A DNA stretch of 64,000 bases from Pseudomonas fragi (GTDB lineage Bacteria; Pseudomonadota; Gammaproteobacteria; Pseudomonadales; Pseudomonadaceae): the NCBI RefSeq assembly GCF_900105835.1, contig NZ_LT629783.1, forward strand, positions 3,804,501-3,868,500, written 5' to 3'. A program made the position numbers and the translations under genes. Under the pieces are notes generated by a model that worked only from the letters and a program-made list of their open reading frames with translations, made no database searches and had not been told where the DNA came from. Shown piece by piece: positions 62,813-64,000 of the stretch (position 1 is the stretch's first letter; each line of letters opens with the position of its first letter).

Positions 62813-64000
62813 ATGCACATTCATATTCTTGGTATTTGCGGCACTTTCATGGGCTCGCTGGCGGTGTTGGCCAAAGAACTGGGCCATCACGTTACAGGTT
62901 CTGACGCCAACGTCTATCCGCCGATGAGCACCCAGTTGCAGGCTCAAGGCATTGAGTTGACCCAGGGCTACGATCCTGCGCAGCTCGATCCGGCCCCTGA
63001 TTTGGTGGTCATTGGCAACGCGCTGTCCCGTGGCAACCCGGCGGTGGAGTACGTTCTCAACAAGGGCCTGCCTTATGTGTCCGGCCCGCAATGGCTGGCC
63101 GACCATGTGCTGCAGGGCCGCTGGGTGCTGGCCGTGGCCGGTACCCACGGTAAAACCACCACCAGCAGCATGCTGGCCTGGGTGCTGGAGCACGCGGGCA
63201 TGGCCCCGGGGTTCCTGATCGGCGGCGTTCCGCAGAACTTTGCCGTGTCGGCCCGTTTGGGTGACACGCCGTTTTTTGTGGTGGAAGCCGATGAATATGA
63301 CAGTGCCTTCTTCGACAAGCGCTCCAAGTTTGTTCATTACCGCCCGCGTACGGCGATCCTGAATAATCTTGAGTTCGATCATGCGGACATCTTTCCGGAT
63401 TTGCCGGCCATTGAGCGGCAATTCCACCATCTGGTGCGTACCATTCCGAGTGAAGGGCTGGTGATCCACCCGACCACCGAGCCTGCATTGCAGCGCGTGA
63501 TCGAAATGGGTTGCTGGACCCCGGTACAGACCACGGGCGTTGACGGCCAATGGCAAGCCAGGTTGCTCAGCGACGACGGATCACGTTTTGACGTGCTGTT
63601 TGAAAGCGTGCTGCAAGGTACCGTCGAGTGGGACATGACCGGCCAGCACAACGTCGCCAATGCCCTGGCGACCCTGGCAGCTGCCCGCCATGTAGGCGTA
63701 GTGCCGAGCATGGCCATTGACGGGCTGAGTGCTTTCAAAAGCGTGAAACGGCGCATGGAAAAGGTTGCCGAAGTTCACGGTATTACCATCTACGACGACT
63801 TTGCCCACCACCCGACGGCGATCGCGACCACCCTTGATGGTCTGCGCAAGCATATTGGTGATGCACCGCTGATTGCAGTGATCGAGCCGCGTTCCAACTC
63901 CATGAAGCTGGGTGCCCACCGTGATGGCCTGCCGCAAAGCGTGGTGCAGGCCGATCACGTGGTCTGGTACGCCCCGGCGAATCTTGGCTGGGATCTGGCA
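62813..64000 (+). CDS. mpl: UDP-N-acetylmuramate:L-alanyl-gamma-D-glutamyl-meso-diaminopimelate ligase, N-terminal part (cut by window edge)
   Basis: The recycling ligase that attaches the tripeptide released from old peptidoglycan to UDP-MurNAc. 396 codons are present of about 450, so only the C-terminal end is missing. The N-terminal Rossmann part is MHIHILGICGTFMGSLAVLAKELGH, the ATP loop is VAGTHGKTTTSSM near 105-118, and metal/nucleotide residues follow in VVEADEYDSAFFDKRSKF and DDFAHHPTAI. A GAGG ribosome site precedes the ATG. Confidence 0.96.
   Translation, partial: MHIHILGICGTFMGSLAVLAKELGHHVTGSDANVYPPMSTQLQAQGIELTQGYDPAQLDPAPDLVVIGNALSRGNPAVEYVLNKGLPYVSGPQWLADHVLQGRWVLAVAGTHGKTTTSSMLAWVLEHAGMAPGFLIGGVPQNFAVSARLGDTPFFVVEADEYDSAFFDKRSKFVHYRPRTAILNNLEFDHADIFPDLPAIERQFHHLVRTIPSEGLVIHPTTEPALQRVIEMGCWTPVQTTGVDGQWQARLLSDDGSRFDVLFESVLQGTVEWDMTGQHNVANALATLAAARHVGVVPSMAIDGLSAFKSVKRRMEKVAEVHGITIYDDFAHHPTAIATTLDGLRKHIGDAPLIAVIEPRSNSMKLGAHRDGLPQSVVQADHVVWYAPANLGWDLA

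Overview
The window is chromosomal DNA from a Pseudomonas of the fluorescent type. This rests on gene order and repeats, not on a database search. The block from about 30 kb to the end (zinc-responsive zrgA-ABC cluster, cnoX, nrdR-ribDE-ribBA-ribH-nusB-thiL, ribA, dxs-ispA-xseB, ppa, dedA, eutCB-eat-exaC-eatR, mpl) follows an order known from Pseudomonas aeruginosa and its relatives. The intergenic spaces there carry the REP-type inverted repeats common in fluorescent pseudomonads. Two genes are cut by the window edges: gcd at the left and mpl at the right. I saw no tRNA, rRNA, CRISPR array, transposase or phage structural gene.

Layout. 1-3.3 kb: the start of membrane glucose dehydrogenase (gcd), divergent from an OprB-type sugar porin. 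3.4-24.4 kb: one run of 18 closely spaced minus-strand genes that reads as an undescribed biosynthetic cluster. 25-29.1 kb: a MscS-type channel and two nucleotide-sugar enzymes. 29.2-36 kb: OprG/OmpW, a Zur-type zinc cluster, a thioredoxin-like chaperone, a methyltransferase and a YbaY lipoprotein. 36.2-42.5 kb: NrdR and riboflavin synthesis with NusB and ThiL. 42.5-45.7 kb: vitamin B12 uptake. 45.8-49 kb: isoprenoid precursor genes. 49.2-52.4 kb: a small accessory stretch (short-chain dehydrogenase, YhcG-type nuclease, S24-like repressor). 52.5-54.7 kb: ppa, mtfA, dedA. 54.9-62.6 kb: ethanolamine catabolism with its sigma-54 activator. 62.8 kb to the end: mpl.

The 3.4-24.4 kb cluster is the part worth most attention. 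In transcription order it encodes a fatty-acyl-AMP ligase, an acyl-CoA-dehydrogenase-like enzyme, an acyl carrier protein, a ketosynthase-III-like enzyme, a protein of no recognised family, a ferritin-like di-iron protein, a second KAS III-like enzyme, a type III PLP decarboxylase, an acyl-CoA ligase, a third KAS III-like enzyme lacking the usual cysteine, a 1000-residue acyl-CoA dehydrogenase/citrate-synthase fusion, a methyltransferase, a TauD-type dioxygenase interrupted by one in-frame amber codon, an ABC-2 exporter pair, a small membrane protein, an FAD-linked 2-hydroxyacid-dehydrogenase-like enzyme and a 2-oxoglutarate-semialdehyde-dehydrogenase-like enzyme. The likely product is a small, exported, acyl-derived amine or amino acid. 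There is no modular NRPS or PKS, and I cannot match the set to any pathway I know.

Regulatory signals I can point to are a Zur-like box before zrgA, an ANR-like box before oprG, a well-spaced sigma-54 promoter and palindromic candidate activator sites before exaC, and a palindrome between gcd and oprB. No REP repeat was seen in the first 30 kb, while ten inverted-repeat elements lie in the remaining 34 kb.
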